Shown one piece after another: positions 16,034 to 23,561 of a stretch of 64,000 bases of DNA (its first letter is position 1; each line of letters opens with the position of its first letter). The stretch is from a marine group bacterium Sva0996 bin134 (lineage in GTDB: Bacteria > Actinomycetota > Acidimicrobiia > Acidimicrobiales > Bin134): contig MPNQ01000013.1 of assembly GCA_002239105.1 (NCBI GenBank), positions 1 through 64,000 of the forward strand, read 5' to 3'. Below the pieces are notes generated by a model. The model was not told where the DNA came from. It did no database searches and saw only the letters and a program-made list of their open reading frames with translations. The translations under genes were made by a program, and so were the position numbers.

Positions 16034-17380
16034 ATGGTTGATGTCGCACCGCCGGATGAGGCGGAGATCCTAGGCACGGCGGTCACTGCCTCGGGGCTGG
16101 CCGCCGAAGCCCCGGTGAAGATCCCCGTCCAGCGCTATCTCTCCCCCGAGTTCGCCGAGCTGGAGTACGAGCGGATGTGGCCCAAGGTGTGGCACGTGGC
16201 CTGCACCGTCGACCACATCGCCAACCCCGGCGACTGGTTCGAGCACCGCCTGGGCAAGTACTCGATCATCTTGGTTCGGGGCGAAGACGGCGTGCTGCGG
16301 GGCTTCCAGAACGTCTGCCGCCACCGGGGCAACTCCCTCTGCCAGGGCTCGGGCACCGGCATCACCGAGCTGCGCTGCCCCTACCACCGCTGGGCCTGGG
16401 ACCTCACCGGCCGCCTCCGGGAAATCCCCTCGCGCCGCGGCTTCGGCCCCATCAGCAACGACGACCTGCCCCTGGTGCCGGTGCAGGTGGACACCTGGGC
16501 CCGACTGGTGTTCGTCAACCTGGATCTTGACGCCGAGCCGCTGGCCGACTGGCTGGAGGGCATCCCCGACGACATCGCCTGGGCCAACCTGGACGAGTTC
16601 CGGGGCACCTACTCCACCGCCACTGCGGTTAACTGCAACTGGAAGGTGGTCAACGAAGGCTTCTCCGAGACCTACCACGTACAGGGGCTGCACCGGGAGA
16701 TGCTGGGCAGCATCAACGACGTCAACTCGCCCCAGCGCATCTGGGATCGCCACGGCGTGTCGTATCAGCCCTACGGCGTGCCCAGCCCCCGCCTGGGCCG
16801 CAATGTGGACGACCAAGCGGTGTGGGACTCCTTCATCGTCACCCAGGGCGGCCGCATGGGACCGGACTACAACGAGCCCTGCGAAGCGCCCGAGGTGCCC
16901 GACGGCCAGACCCTCCAAGACGTGATCGCCCAGAAGATCAGAGACCACCAGGCCGCCGCGGGCGTCGACCTGTCGGGCTACGACACTGCCCAGATCACCC
17001 ACCTCAGCCAATACAACCTCTTCCCCAACACCACGGTGCTGATCAGCGCCGACATCTTCACCGTGCTGACCGCCCGCCCCGGCCCCACCCCCGACGAGGG
17101 CGAACTGGCCACCATCCACCTAAGCCGGATGCCGTCGGCCGACGCCCCGGCCTCCTCGCCGGTGCACGTCACCGTGCCCATGGACCAGGCCGACTTCGGG
17201 TTCGTGCTCAACCAGGACTTCAGCGTCATCCGCACCATGCAGAAGGGCCTCCACCAGCCCGGCTTCACCCATGTGTGGCTATCGGGGGAGGAGTGCCGCA
17301 TCATCAACATGCACCGCAACCTGGAGGGCTACCTCAACCTCGAGCCCGGCGGCTGGGTGGCAGCCGATCAGGCCCGGTGA
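16034..17380 (+). CDS. Rieske non-heme iron oxygenase, large subunit
   Basis: A 448-residue ring-hydroxylating-type oxygenase alpha subunit. The Rieske [2Fe-2S] motif is C-R-H-R-G then C-P-Y-H-R-W (about residues 96-121). The mononuclear iron site appears in N-E-G-F-S-E-T-Y-H-V-Q-G-L-H, supplying two histidines, with a conserved Asp or Glu expected later. Substrates of such enzymes include aromatics and quaternary amines (choline, betaine and carnitine monooxygenases). The nearby GcvT-like remnant makes an amine substrate conceivable but is weak evidence. No reductase or small subunit is adjacent. It is followed by an APH-type kinase in a GTGA overlap. Confidence 0.9.
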   Translation: MVDVAPPDEAEILGTAVTASGLAAEAPVKIPVQRYLSPEFAELEYERMWPKVWHVACTVDHIANPGDWFEHRLGKYSIILVRGEDGVLRGFQNVCRHRGNSLCQGSGTGITELRCPYHRWAWDLTGRLREIPSRRGFGPISNDDLPLVPVQVDTWARLVFVNLDLDAEPLADWLEGIPDDIAWANLDEFRGTYSTATAVNCNWKVVNEGFSETYHVQGLHREMLGSINDVNSPQRIWDRHGVSYQPYGVPSPRLGRNVDDQAVWDSFIVTQGGRMGPDYNEPCEAPEVPDGQTLQDVIAQKIRDHQAAAGVDLSGYDTAQITHLSQYNLFPNTTVLISADIFTVLTARPGPTPDEGELATIHLSRMPSADAPASSPVHVTVPMDQADFGFVLNQDFSVIRTMQKGLHQPGFTHVWLSGEECRIINMHRNLEGYLNLEPGGWVAADQAR

Positions 17381-18459
17381 GCCTGCCCGAACACCCCGAG
17401 GCCATCACCCCCGAATGGCTCACCGAGAACCTGGCTGAGCGTTACCCCGGCACGGTGGTCACTTCGGTGGAGGTACTGGCCATCCACGCCGGCACCAACG
17501 CCAACGCCCGCCTCGGCGTCACCTACCAGGGCGACACCGATCTTCCCGCCACCATGTTCGCCAAAATCCCGCCGCTGGATCCCGATCGCCGGGCCCAGAT
17601 CAACCAAACCGGCATGGGCCGCCGCGAGGCGCTGTTCTACCAGCGGCTCGCCCATCTGGTGCCCATGCGCACACTTACGGCCTACGTGGCCGCCTTCGAC
17701 CCCGACACCGGGGCGTTCGTGCTGCTGCTGGAAGATCTGGACAACTCTGCCAAGTCCCTGCCCGATTACAGCAAGGGGGTTCCGGTGGCCTACGCCGCTG
17801 AGGCCATGGACCACTTCGCCGAGCTCCACGCCCGCTACGAGGATCCGCAGCGCCGAGCCGCCGAGGCCGACTGGGTACCGCTGGCCAACAAAGGCAGCGA
17901 CTACGGCGCCCGGCTCCTGCGCTACGGGCTCGACAACCACCGCGACAAGCTCACCGACGCCTTCGCTGAGATCGCCGAGCTCTACATCGACCACACCGCC
18001 GAGCTCCACCAGGCGTGGGCCGCGGGACCCATCGGCGGGCCGGCCACCGTGCTCCAGGGCGACGGCCACATCGGCAACCTGTTCGTGACCGAGACCGGCG
18101 GGCCGGGTTTCCTGGACTGGGGCCTCATAAACGTGGGCGCCCCCATGCGCGACGTCAGCTATTTCCTCAACATGTCCATGGACCCCTCAGACCGCCTGGC
18201 CCACGACACAGCCCTGATCCAGCGCTACCTCGACGGCCGCATCGCCCACGGCGCCCAGCCCATCACGTTTGATGACGCCTGGCTCGCCCACCGCATCCAC
18301 GCCGCCTACACCGTCCCCGCCAGCTGCCAGGTAGTCACCTTCCCCGAAGACGCCTCCCCCGGCCGCCAAGCCTTCGCCGCCGCCTTCCTAGCCCGCTGCG
18401 AAGCCTCCCTAGCCGACCTAAACCCCCGCCCCGCCCTCCGCAACGCAATCGGCCTCTAG
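17377..18459 (+). CDS. APH/choline-kinase-fold phosphotransferase
   Basis: A 360-residue small-molecule kinase fold. The catalytic loop is L-Q-G-D-G-H-I-G-N-L-F (Brenner H/Q-G-D-x-H-x-x-N) and the metal-binding motif is G-F-L-D-W-G-L. The N-lobe has A-K-I-P-P and L-L-L-E-D-L. It starts at GTG 17377, overlapping the Rieske gene's TGA, so the two are coupled and may act on the same compound. Its last 20 or so codons recur in diverged form at 20190-20252, beyond the hipBA genes. The substrate is unknown; aminoglycosides are unlikely in this setting. Confidence 0.85.
   Translation: MSLPEHPEAITPEWLTENLAERYPGTVVTSVEVLAIHAGTNANARLGVTYQGDTDLPATMFAKIPPLDPDRRAQINQTGMGRREALFYQRLAHLVPMRTLTAYVAAFDPDTGAFVLLLEDLDNSAKSLPDYSKGVPVAYAAEAMDHFAELHARYEDPQRRAAEADWVPLANKGSDYGARLLRYGLDNHRDKLTDAFAEIAELYIDHTAELHQAWAAGPIGGPATVLQGDGHIGNLFVTETGGPGFLDWGLINVGAPMRDVSYFLNMSMDPSDRLAHDTALIQRYLDGRIAHGAQPITFDDAWLAHRIHAAYTVPASCQVVTFPEDASPGRQAFAAAFLARCEASLADLNPRPALRNAIGL
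18391..18459 (+). repeat. Flanking repeat, copy 1: 3' end of the kinase gene
   Basis: This stretch encodes A-R-C-E-A-S-L-A-D-L followed by N-P-R-P-A-L-R-N-A-I-G-L and the stop. A related sequence at 20190-20252 lies on the other side of hipBA; the two align over about 63-69 bp with one 6-nt gap. Confidence 0.7.
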
Positions 18460-18491
18460 CCGATAAGCCACATACCCCCGTCCAGTTGTTT

Positions 18492-18508
18492 GTTATTTGG
18501 AAAATAAC
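18492..18508. promoter_or_regulatory. AT-rich palindrome upstream of hipB
   Basis: A perfect 7-bp inverted repeat, GTTATTT / AAATAAC, around GGA. It stands out in base composition and lies about 95 bp before hipB. It could be a second operator or the weak terminator of the kinase gene. Confidence 0.4.
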
Positions 18509-18552
18509 CCTCACCCGGTGATGCTTAGTGAGCAGTGACCCTTAATGCAAGA

Positions 18553-18570
18553 TCGACAGAATACTGTCGA
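18553..18570. promoter_or_regulatory. Candidate HipB operator
   Basis: A perfect inverted repeat TCGACAG-AATA-CTGTCGA (7-bp arms, 4-nt spacer). The right half recurs as ATACTGTCGAT at 18592-18602, overlapping the -10 element and transcription start. This suits autorepression by the HipB dimer, as known for HipB operators. The repeat sequence is specific to this locus. Confidence 0.65.
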
Positions 18571-18590
18571 TGCCGATCATGACTACTCTT

Positions 18591-18596
18591 TATACT
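18591..18596 (+). promoter_or_regulatory. -10 element TATACT for hipBA
   Basis: TATACT, the best -10 match in the window, lies exactly 6 nt before the ATG at 18603. A CTGTCGA half-operator (18594-18600) covers the gap, so HipB bound there would block initiation. Confidence 0.6.
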
Positions 18597-18602
18597 GTCG
18601 AT

Positions 18603-18929
18603 ATGGGAGGTCCAAAGGCATTTGCGCCGGTGACGTTGGAAGCAGTTCGCCTACTGGGTAGCCGGGTGCGGCTGGGCCGCCGGGAGCGTCGGTGGACGGT
18701 TGTTGAGCTGGCTCAGCGAGTGGGGGTGTCACCGGTGACAATACGCAAAGTGGAAAAGGGTGATCCCACCGTCGCCTTGGGCACCGCGTTTGAGGCTGCC
18801 GCGCTGGTGGGCGTGGCCTTGTTCCACGACCAGGCTTCACGCCGAGCGCTTGAAGCCGAGCACGCCGCCAGCAGGCTTGCCGTGTTACCCGCGGCAATCC
18901 AACCTGGCCGAGTCGACGACGATTTCTGA
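18603..18929 (+). CDS. hipB: HipB-like antitoxin, XRE-family repressor
   Basis: A 108-residue helix-turn-helix protein. The Cro/C1 domain covers about residues 10-70, with L-A-Q-R-V-G-V-S-P-V-T-I-R-K-V-E-K-G as the HTH core. The tail ends R-V-D-D-D-F. It would neutralise HipA and repress its own operon through the CTGTCGA sites just upstream. ATGs at 18570 and 18579 are in frame, but the one at 18603 is preferred because TATACT stands 6 nt before it and no ribosome-binding site precedes any of them. hipA begins one base after its stop codon. Confidence 0.85.
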   Translation: MGGPKAFAPVTLEAVRLLGSRVRLGRRERRWTVVELAQRVGVSPVTIRKVEKGDPTVALGTAFEAAALVGVALFHDQASRRALEAEHAASRLAVLPAAIQPGRVDDDF

Positions 18930-18930
18930 C

Positions 18931-20160
18931 GTGGCTGAGCATCCAACCGAGGCCTTTGTGTGGGTCTGGCTACCGGGAGCGGCAGAGCCGGTAGTTGCCG
19001 GCCGGCTCACAGACCGAGGACCAGTCGTCACGTTCACCTATGGGAGGAGCTATCTCGAGCGGCCCAATGCCGTTGCCCTGTATCTGCCCGAACTCCCATT
19101 GCGGCGGGGAGAGATCACACCGGTTTCCGGTGAGATCGCCGGATGCATGGCTGATGCCGGCCCCGATGCCTGGGGTCGGCGAGTCATCGAGTACCAGCGC
19201 ATAGGGGAAACCGCCGACCTGGGAACGCTGGGCTACCTCTTGGCGTCTGGTTCCAATCGCGCCGGAGCGCTCGATTTCCAGCAATCGGCCACCGAGTACA
19301 TCCCCCAAGGCGATGAATGGATACCGCTGGGCGAGCTTGCCGAAGTCGCCGACCGGATCGAGAGCGGAGCGCCCCTCTCCCCTGCGCTTGAGCGCGCATT
19401 GCTCCATGGCAGCTCGATGGGCGGTGCGCGGCCCAAAGCGGTGCTCGCAGACGAGACGCAGCAGAAGATCGCAAAGTTCACCTCGGTTTCCGATTCCTAC
19501 CCCGTCGTCAAAGCGGAGTTCGTGGCCATGGAGCTAGCCCGCCGGGCTGGTCTCAACGTCGCAGGCATTGGGCTCGACACCGTCCTGGGCCGAGACGTTC
19601 TGCTGGTCAACCGATTCGACCGCACCGGTGGCGGGGGTCGGAAGATGGTGGTGTCGGCACTCACCATTTTGGAGCTGCACGATGCCGACGGCTTGGCTGG
19701 CCGCTACGCCACCTACCCGGAACTTGCCTTCCACATCCGGTCGCGGTTTACCGATCCTGATACCACCCTTCGGGAGTTGTTTGCTCGCATCACCTTCAAC
19801 ATCCTCGTGGGCAACACCGACGACCATGCCCGCAATCACGCCGCGTTCTGGGACGGCACCCAGCTCACCTTGACTCCCGCCTATGACATTTGTCCTCAGG
19901 CAAGGGTCGGCGAAGAAGCCGCCCAAGCCATGGCCTTTGGGGACGACGGCGAGCGGCTGAGCCAAGTTGCAAGATGTGTCGCCCACGCTGGTATCTACCA
20001 TCTGACGGCCAACCAGGCCAGAGACATCGTGGACCACCAAATCGCCGTCATCGAAGACGAATGGTCATCGGTGTGCGATCAAGCCGAACTGACGAAAGCC
20101 GACCGCAACCGTCTATGGACCCGTCAATTCCTCAACCCCTTCGCGCTCTACGACTACTGA
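18931..20160 (+). CDS. hipA: HipA-like serine/threonine kinase toxin
   Basis: A 409-residue HipA-family kinase. The N-terminal 'couple_hipA' domain (about residues 1-110) is followed by the glycine-rich G-S-S-M-G-G-A-R-P-K loop, the catalytic N-T-D-D-H-A-R-N-H (Asp297-Asp298-His299) and Y-D-I-C-P-Q in the DFG position. HipA of E. coli phosphorylates glutamyl-tRNA synthetase and causes growth arrest; the target here is unknown. All kinase motifs look intact. The start is GTG 18931, one base after the hipB stop. Moderately lower G+C than its neighbours and the flanking repeats suggest the pair was acquired. Confidence 0.9.
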   Translation: MAEHPTEAFVWVWLPGAAEPVVAGRLTDRGPVVTFTYGRSYLERPNAVALYLPELPLRRGEITPVSGEIAGCMADAGPDAWGRRVIEYQRIGETADLGTLGYLLASGSNRAGALDFQQSATEYIPQGDEWIPLGELAEVADRIESGAPLSPALERALLHGSSMGGARPKAVLADETQQKIAKFTSVSDSYPVVKAEFVAMELARRAGLNVAGIGLDTVLGRDVLLVNRFDRTGGGGRKMVVSALTILELHDADGLAGRYATYPELAFHIRSRFTDPDTTLRELFARITFNILVGNTDDHARNHAAFWDGTQLTLTPAYDICPQARVGEEAAQAMAFGDDGERLSQVARCVAHAGIYHLTANQARDIVDHQIAVIEDEWSSVCDQAELTKADRNRLWTRQFLNPFALYDY

Positions 20161-20189
20161 CGCTTATCCGAGGCCGAAAGCCATCCCAA

Positions 20190-20252
20190 GCCCGCTGCGA
20201 AGCCGCCCTAGCCGAACCCAACCCCGCCCTCCGCGACGCAGTTGGCTTCTAA
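20190..20252 (+). pseudogene. Flanking repeat, copy 2: remnant of a kinase-gene 3' end
   Basis: Thirty bases after the hipA stop the sequence again encodes the kinase C-terminus: A-R-C-E-A-A-L-A-E-P-N-P-A-L-R-D-A-V-G-F then a stop, against A-R-C-E-A-S-L-A-D-L and N-P-R-P-A-L-R-N-A-I-G-L at 18391-18459. Differences are mostly silent or conservative (S/A, D/E, N/D, I/V, L/F), so this tail evolved as protein-coding sequence before it was orphaned. It is either the stump of a tandem paralogue or the tail carried by the element that brought hipBA. Confidence 0.65.
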
Positions 20253-20473
20253 GCGGCGGCATACGCCTCCGCCTCCACTCACGTCACCCAGAGGGCACCA
20301 GCAGGCCCATCGCCACAGATGCGACAAGCAAGCGGTAACGAACAACACCATGCATGCCAGCAGAATCTAGAGGATTGCCATCCGCCACCGACTTCGCGGT
20401 TGCAGATGTGCTGGATGCGCCTGTTGAGTTGTCGCCAAGCGGAGTTCGAAGTTCGCCACTCTGTTGGCCACGG
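20253..20473. other. Intergenic region after hipBA
   Basis: About 220 bp between the orphan kinase tail and the promoter of the FG-GAP gene. I see no credible gene, RNA or strong hairpin in it. Confidence 0.5.
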
Positions 20474-20479
20474 TAGGTT
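20474..20479 (+). promoter_or_regulatory. -10 element TAGGTT for the FG-GAP protein gene
   Basis: TAGGTT is 6 nt before the GTG at 20486, consistent with leaderless transcription. Confidence 0.5.
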
Positions 20480-20485
20480 CAAGGC

Positions 20486-22174
20486 GTGACTGTTCGAGGC
20501 TGGATGGCGGTGCTGGTGGTGGTCTTGGTCGCCGCGGTCACCGCCAACGTTGCCGCCGGATACTCGGAGCACGACGAGACGATGACGGTTGCCTCATGGG
20601 CCGAAATCTTGTCGGCCTCAGACGGCTTTGCCGGCGACGGTTTCGGTGTTTCCGTGGATGTGGACGGGGATGTGATGGTGGTGGGTGCTATTGGGGCGGC
20701 CTACGTGTTCACCCGGTCGTTAGGCCGGTGGCAAGAGACGGCCAAGCTGTCCGTTCCAATCGGGCCCCTGGGTCGGGTAGTCAACCGAGTTGATGAGGAC
20801 CAGTCCAGCTATGTCGCAGTCGATGGTCAGGACATCCTCTTGGACAGAAACGGCGTCGTGTACGGCGGGTTCGGCCGTGCTGTGGCGGTAGACGGCAATG
20901 TGATCGTGGTCGGTGCCTACGAAGCGGCCTATGTGTTCACTGAGATTGGGGGCGACTGGGTGGAGGCGGCGAAGCTTGTTGGCGCGGAGAACCTCAGCGG
21001 GCTGGGGCCTCTTGGAGAAGTAGGAAGCGTTACGGGGAGAGGCTCGACTCTCGGGCTCCTTGACGGCGGATTCGGCTCATCGGTGGACTTAGACGGCGAT
21101 GTGTTAGTCGTCGGCGCCAATGGCCTGATTCGGTTCCCCCAGATCAATTGGCAATCCTCGCCGTCAGATGATGGGCAAACGCAGTCCGTATATGTGTTCA
21201 CCCGCGATGGGGACAATTGGCAGGAGACAGCCAGGTTTGTCCGTCCAGGCGGGCCGCAGTCTGACAACTTCGGCAGAGATGTGGCGGTTGACGGCAACCT
21301 ATTGGTTATCGGCAGCCACTCGGCGGCGTACATGTATGAGCGCTCCGGTGATGAATGGTCGGAACCAACCGAACTGCTCCCCCCTGATCACGACAGGAGC
21401 TTTGGGTTTGGCCAGTCAGTAGCAGCCAGTGGCAACTCATTTGCCGTCTCCTCCATCGACGCGGTGTATGTATTTGAGCGTTCTCTCGGGGGTTGGGTTG
21501 AGAACGTTCTGGAGCCCTCATTCAACGCGGCCTATCACCGGTTCGGATTGGATGTGGGCTTGGATTCAAACCTGGCGGTCATGGCCCCCTTTGGCAACGC
21601 CTTGAGTACGGACATGAATCCGATCGTGTTCAGCCTCTTCGACCGGCCCAGAGCAGGTTGGCGTGTGACTTGGACGGCCGGCTTCGGCAGCAAGGCCTGG
21701 AAGGTTCAGTCTTTGGCCATAGGCGGTGGTGTGATCGCGGTGGGGGCTCACTTGTCCTCCTACGAAGCGGGAGAGGATCTTGTGTGGCGCACAACTCATC
21801 AGGAACCAGGGGTGATTCACACTCACAATTTGGAAGTTCTTCATCCCGTAGGGGAGGGGTCCTCAGAAACTGAACCTCAAGTCTCTGAGACTCCGACTGA
21901 GGCTCCGACTCCGACTCCGACTGAGGCTCCGACTCCCGCTCCGACTCCGACTCCGACTCCCGCTCCGACTCCCGCTCCGACTGAGGCTCCGACTGCGACC
22001 GCGGCCGTTGCCGCTTCGCCCGCGTTGGTTGACGACGAGGATTCGTCAGATGGCGGCGCCAACCCCATCTGGGCTGCGTTGATCATTGCCCAAGTGGCTC
22101 TGATCGCCGTCGCCGTCGCCTATTTCCTCATACGCCGCAAACCAGATGACGACACCGGCAGATACAGCACCTGA
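20486..22174 (+). CDS. Membrane-anchored FG-GAP repeat surface protein
   Basis: A 562-residue exported protein. A signal peptide (V-R-G-W-M-A-V-L-V-V-V-L-V-A-A-V) is followed by about six FG-GAP/beta-propeller-like repeats. Each has the form F-G-x-x-V-x-V-D-G-x-x-x-V-V-G-A and then A-Y-V-F (for example near residues 52-75, 128-150, 197-212, 260-285, 305-330). A Pro/Thr/Glu/Ala linker (about 468-510) leads to a C-terminal membrane helix (A-A-L-I-I-A-Q-V-A-L-I-A-V-A-V-A-Y-F-L-I) and a short basic tail, R-R-K. It probably displays a propeller outside the cell for adhesion or ligand binding. There is no sorting motif. The next gene starts within about 30 bp of its end. Confidence 0.8.
   Translation: MTVRGWMAVLVVVLVAAVTANVAAGYSEHDETMTVASWAEILSASDGFAGDGFGVSVDVDGDVMVVGAIGAAYVFTRSLGRWQETAKLSVPIGPLGRVVNRVDEDQSSYVAVDGQDILLDRNGVVYGGFGRAVAVDGNVIVVGAYEAAYVFTEIGGDWVEAAKLVGAENLSGLGPLGEVGSVTGRGSTLGLLDGGFGSSVDLDGDVLVVGANGLIRFPQINWQSSPSDDGQTQSVYVFTRDGDNWQETARFVRPGGPQSDNFGRDVAVDGNLLVIGSHSAAYMYERSGDEWSEPTELLPPDHDRSFGFGQSVAASGNSFAVSSIDAVYVFERSLGGWVENVLEPSFNAAYHRFGLDVGLDSNLAVMAPFGNALSTDMNPIVFSLFDRPRAGWRVTWTAGFGSKAWKVQSLAIGGGVIAVGAHLSSYEAGEDLVWRTTHQEPGVIHTHNLEVLHPVGEGSSETEPQVSETPTEAPTPTPTEAPTPAPTPTPTPAPTPAPTEAPTATAAVAASPALVDDEDSSDGGANPIWAALIIAQVALIAVAVAYFLIRRKPDDDTGRYST
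21891..21996 (+). repeat. Short-period repeat encoding a Pro/Thr-rich linker
   Basis: Imperfect hexamer and dodecamer repeats built from CTCCGACT, GAGGCTCCGACT and CCCGCTCCGACT encode the P-T-P-A-P-T-E-A spacer of the FG-GAP protein. The tract can expand or contract without changing frame. Confidence 0.85.
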
Positions 22175-22199
22175 CGCGCCTCATTCGCCGTCCCGTACC

Positions 22200-23561
22200 A
22201 TGACGGCTATGGCTTTGGCCCCGGTGCAGACGCACGTCGAATTGCCGTTTCTCATCAACGATGCCGACAACCACTTCGTGGAGCCCCGCGACCTCTATGT
22301 GAACCACGTCGATCCCAAGTGGCGACACAAGGCGGTCACCTTCGAGGCCGACGAGCAGGGCCGCTGGGTGGGGGTGTTCGGCGGGCGGCCGTCGCGTATC
22401 GACCAGGCGGTGGCCATGGTGGCCGCCGACGACAAGACAGCCGCCGAAGTGGCCGCCAGGGCCGTGCCCCAAGCGGGCGACGAGAACCAGATGAAGCCCG
22501 GCCAGTCCAACATCCACTCACCGGGGATGCTGCTGTCGCGGCTCAACCCCTACCGCAACCTCACCGATGCCGAGCGGGTCGATCTCATTGCCTACTTCCG
22601 CGACCAGGAGGAGTCGTGGGGCAACCGCGATCTGCGGCTAGCCCTCATGGACAGCCAGGGCATCGGCGCCGCCCTCATGTTCCCCAACCAGGTGCTGTCG
22701 CTGGAGTACGAGTTCGCCGACGACGTCGACGGCATCTACGCCAACACTCGGGCCTACAACCGCTGGATCAACGAGGAGATCGGCTGGGGGTACCTCAACC
22801 GCCTCTTCCTTCCCGCCTATGTATCGCTGGCCGACCCCGATGAGGCCGCCGCCGAAGTCGAGCTGGTGCTCAGCCAAGGGGCCACCGTCATCCAGATCAT
22901 CAGCGGCCACGTCCACGGCGGACGCCACAACCTCCGGGGCGGGCGCTCCATGGCCGACCCCATATACGACGGCTTCTGGGCCCGCATCAACGAGGCCGGG
23001 GCTCGGGTGGTGACCCACTTAGGGGCCACCGACTACCAGAAGTACGGGGCCGACTGGAGCGAGGGCCCCGAAGACGTGCTCGGCGACTTCGACGCCCTCC
23101 AGTGGGTGCTCTACTGGGGTGACCGCCCGGCCATGGAGACGGTAGCCGCCATGGTGCTGCACAACCTCTTCGGCCGTTTCCCCAACCTGAAGGTGTGCCT
23201 GTCAGAACAGGGCACGGTGTGGCTGCCCTACATCCTCCGCAAGATGGACCACGCCTACCTCATGGGCCGGGGAGCCAAGTGGGGCCCCAAGCTCGACCGC
23301 CGCCCCAGCGACATCTTCCGGGACCACTTCATCGTGGCCCCCTTCCCCGAGGAGAACGTGGCCCGGGTGGTGGAGGCGGTGGGCATCGAGCCCATCGTGT
23401 TCGGCTCCGACTTCCCCCACAGCGAGGGGCTGCCCTTCCCCGCCCTCTACGCCACCACCCAGCTCAAGGGCATGAGCGACGCCGACATCAAAACCATCAT
23501 GTGCGACAACCTGGCCCGCTTCCTCAACATCGAGCCAGTACCCACGGGGGCTGGCTCTTAG
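22200..23561 (+). CDS. Amidohydrolase (Amidohydro_2 family)
   Basis: A 453-residue metal-dependent hydrolase. The N-terminal metal-site motif is N-D-A-D-N-H-F-V-E-P, followed by V-V-T-H-L-G-A-T-D, the barrel motif V-C-L-S-E-Q-G-T-V-W, and F-G-S-D-F-P-H-S-E-G carrying the catalytic Asp. An 80-residue insertion (about residues 60-140) lengthens it relative to the gene at 431. ATG 22146 is also in frame but would overlap the FG-GAP gene; ATG 22200 or 22209 is more likely. Its stop shares bases with the convergent amidohydrolase at 23558. The substrate is unknown. Confidence 0.85.
   Translation: MTAMALAPVQTHVELPFLINDADNHFVEPRDLYVNHVDPKWRHKAVTFEADEQGRWVGVFGGRPSRIDQAVAMVAADDKTAAEVAARAVPQAGDENQMKPGQSNIHSPGMLLSRLNPYRNLTDAERVDLIAYFRDQEESWGNRDLRLALMDSQGIGAALMFPNQVLSLEYEFADDVDGIYANTRAYNRWINEEIGWGYLNRLFLPAYVSLADPDEAAAEVELVLSQGATVIQIISGHVHGGRHNLRGGRSMADPIYDGFWARINEAGARVVTHLGATDYQKYGADWSEGPEDVLGDFDALQWVLYWGDRPAMETVAAMVLHNLFGRFPNLKVCLSEQGTVWLPYILRKMDHAYLMGRGAKWGPKLDRRPSDIFRDHFIVAPFPEENVARVVEAVGIEPIVFGSDFPHSEGLPFPALYATTQLKGMSDADIKTIMCDNLARFLNIEPVPTGAGS

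Noticed and set aside
16466..18459. Large overlapping frames opposite and inside the Rieske and kinase genes
   Set aside because: Arg/Pro-rich shadow frames of G+C-rich coding sequence without conserved motifs.
21891..21996. Possible CRISPR-like direct repeats
   Set aside because: The units are 6-12 bp, contiguous and in frame, coding a Pro/Thr linker; there are no spacers.
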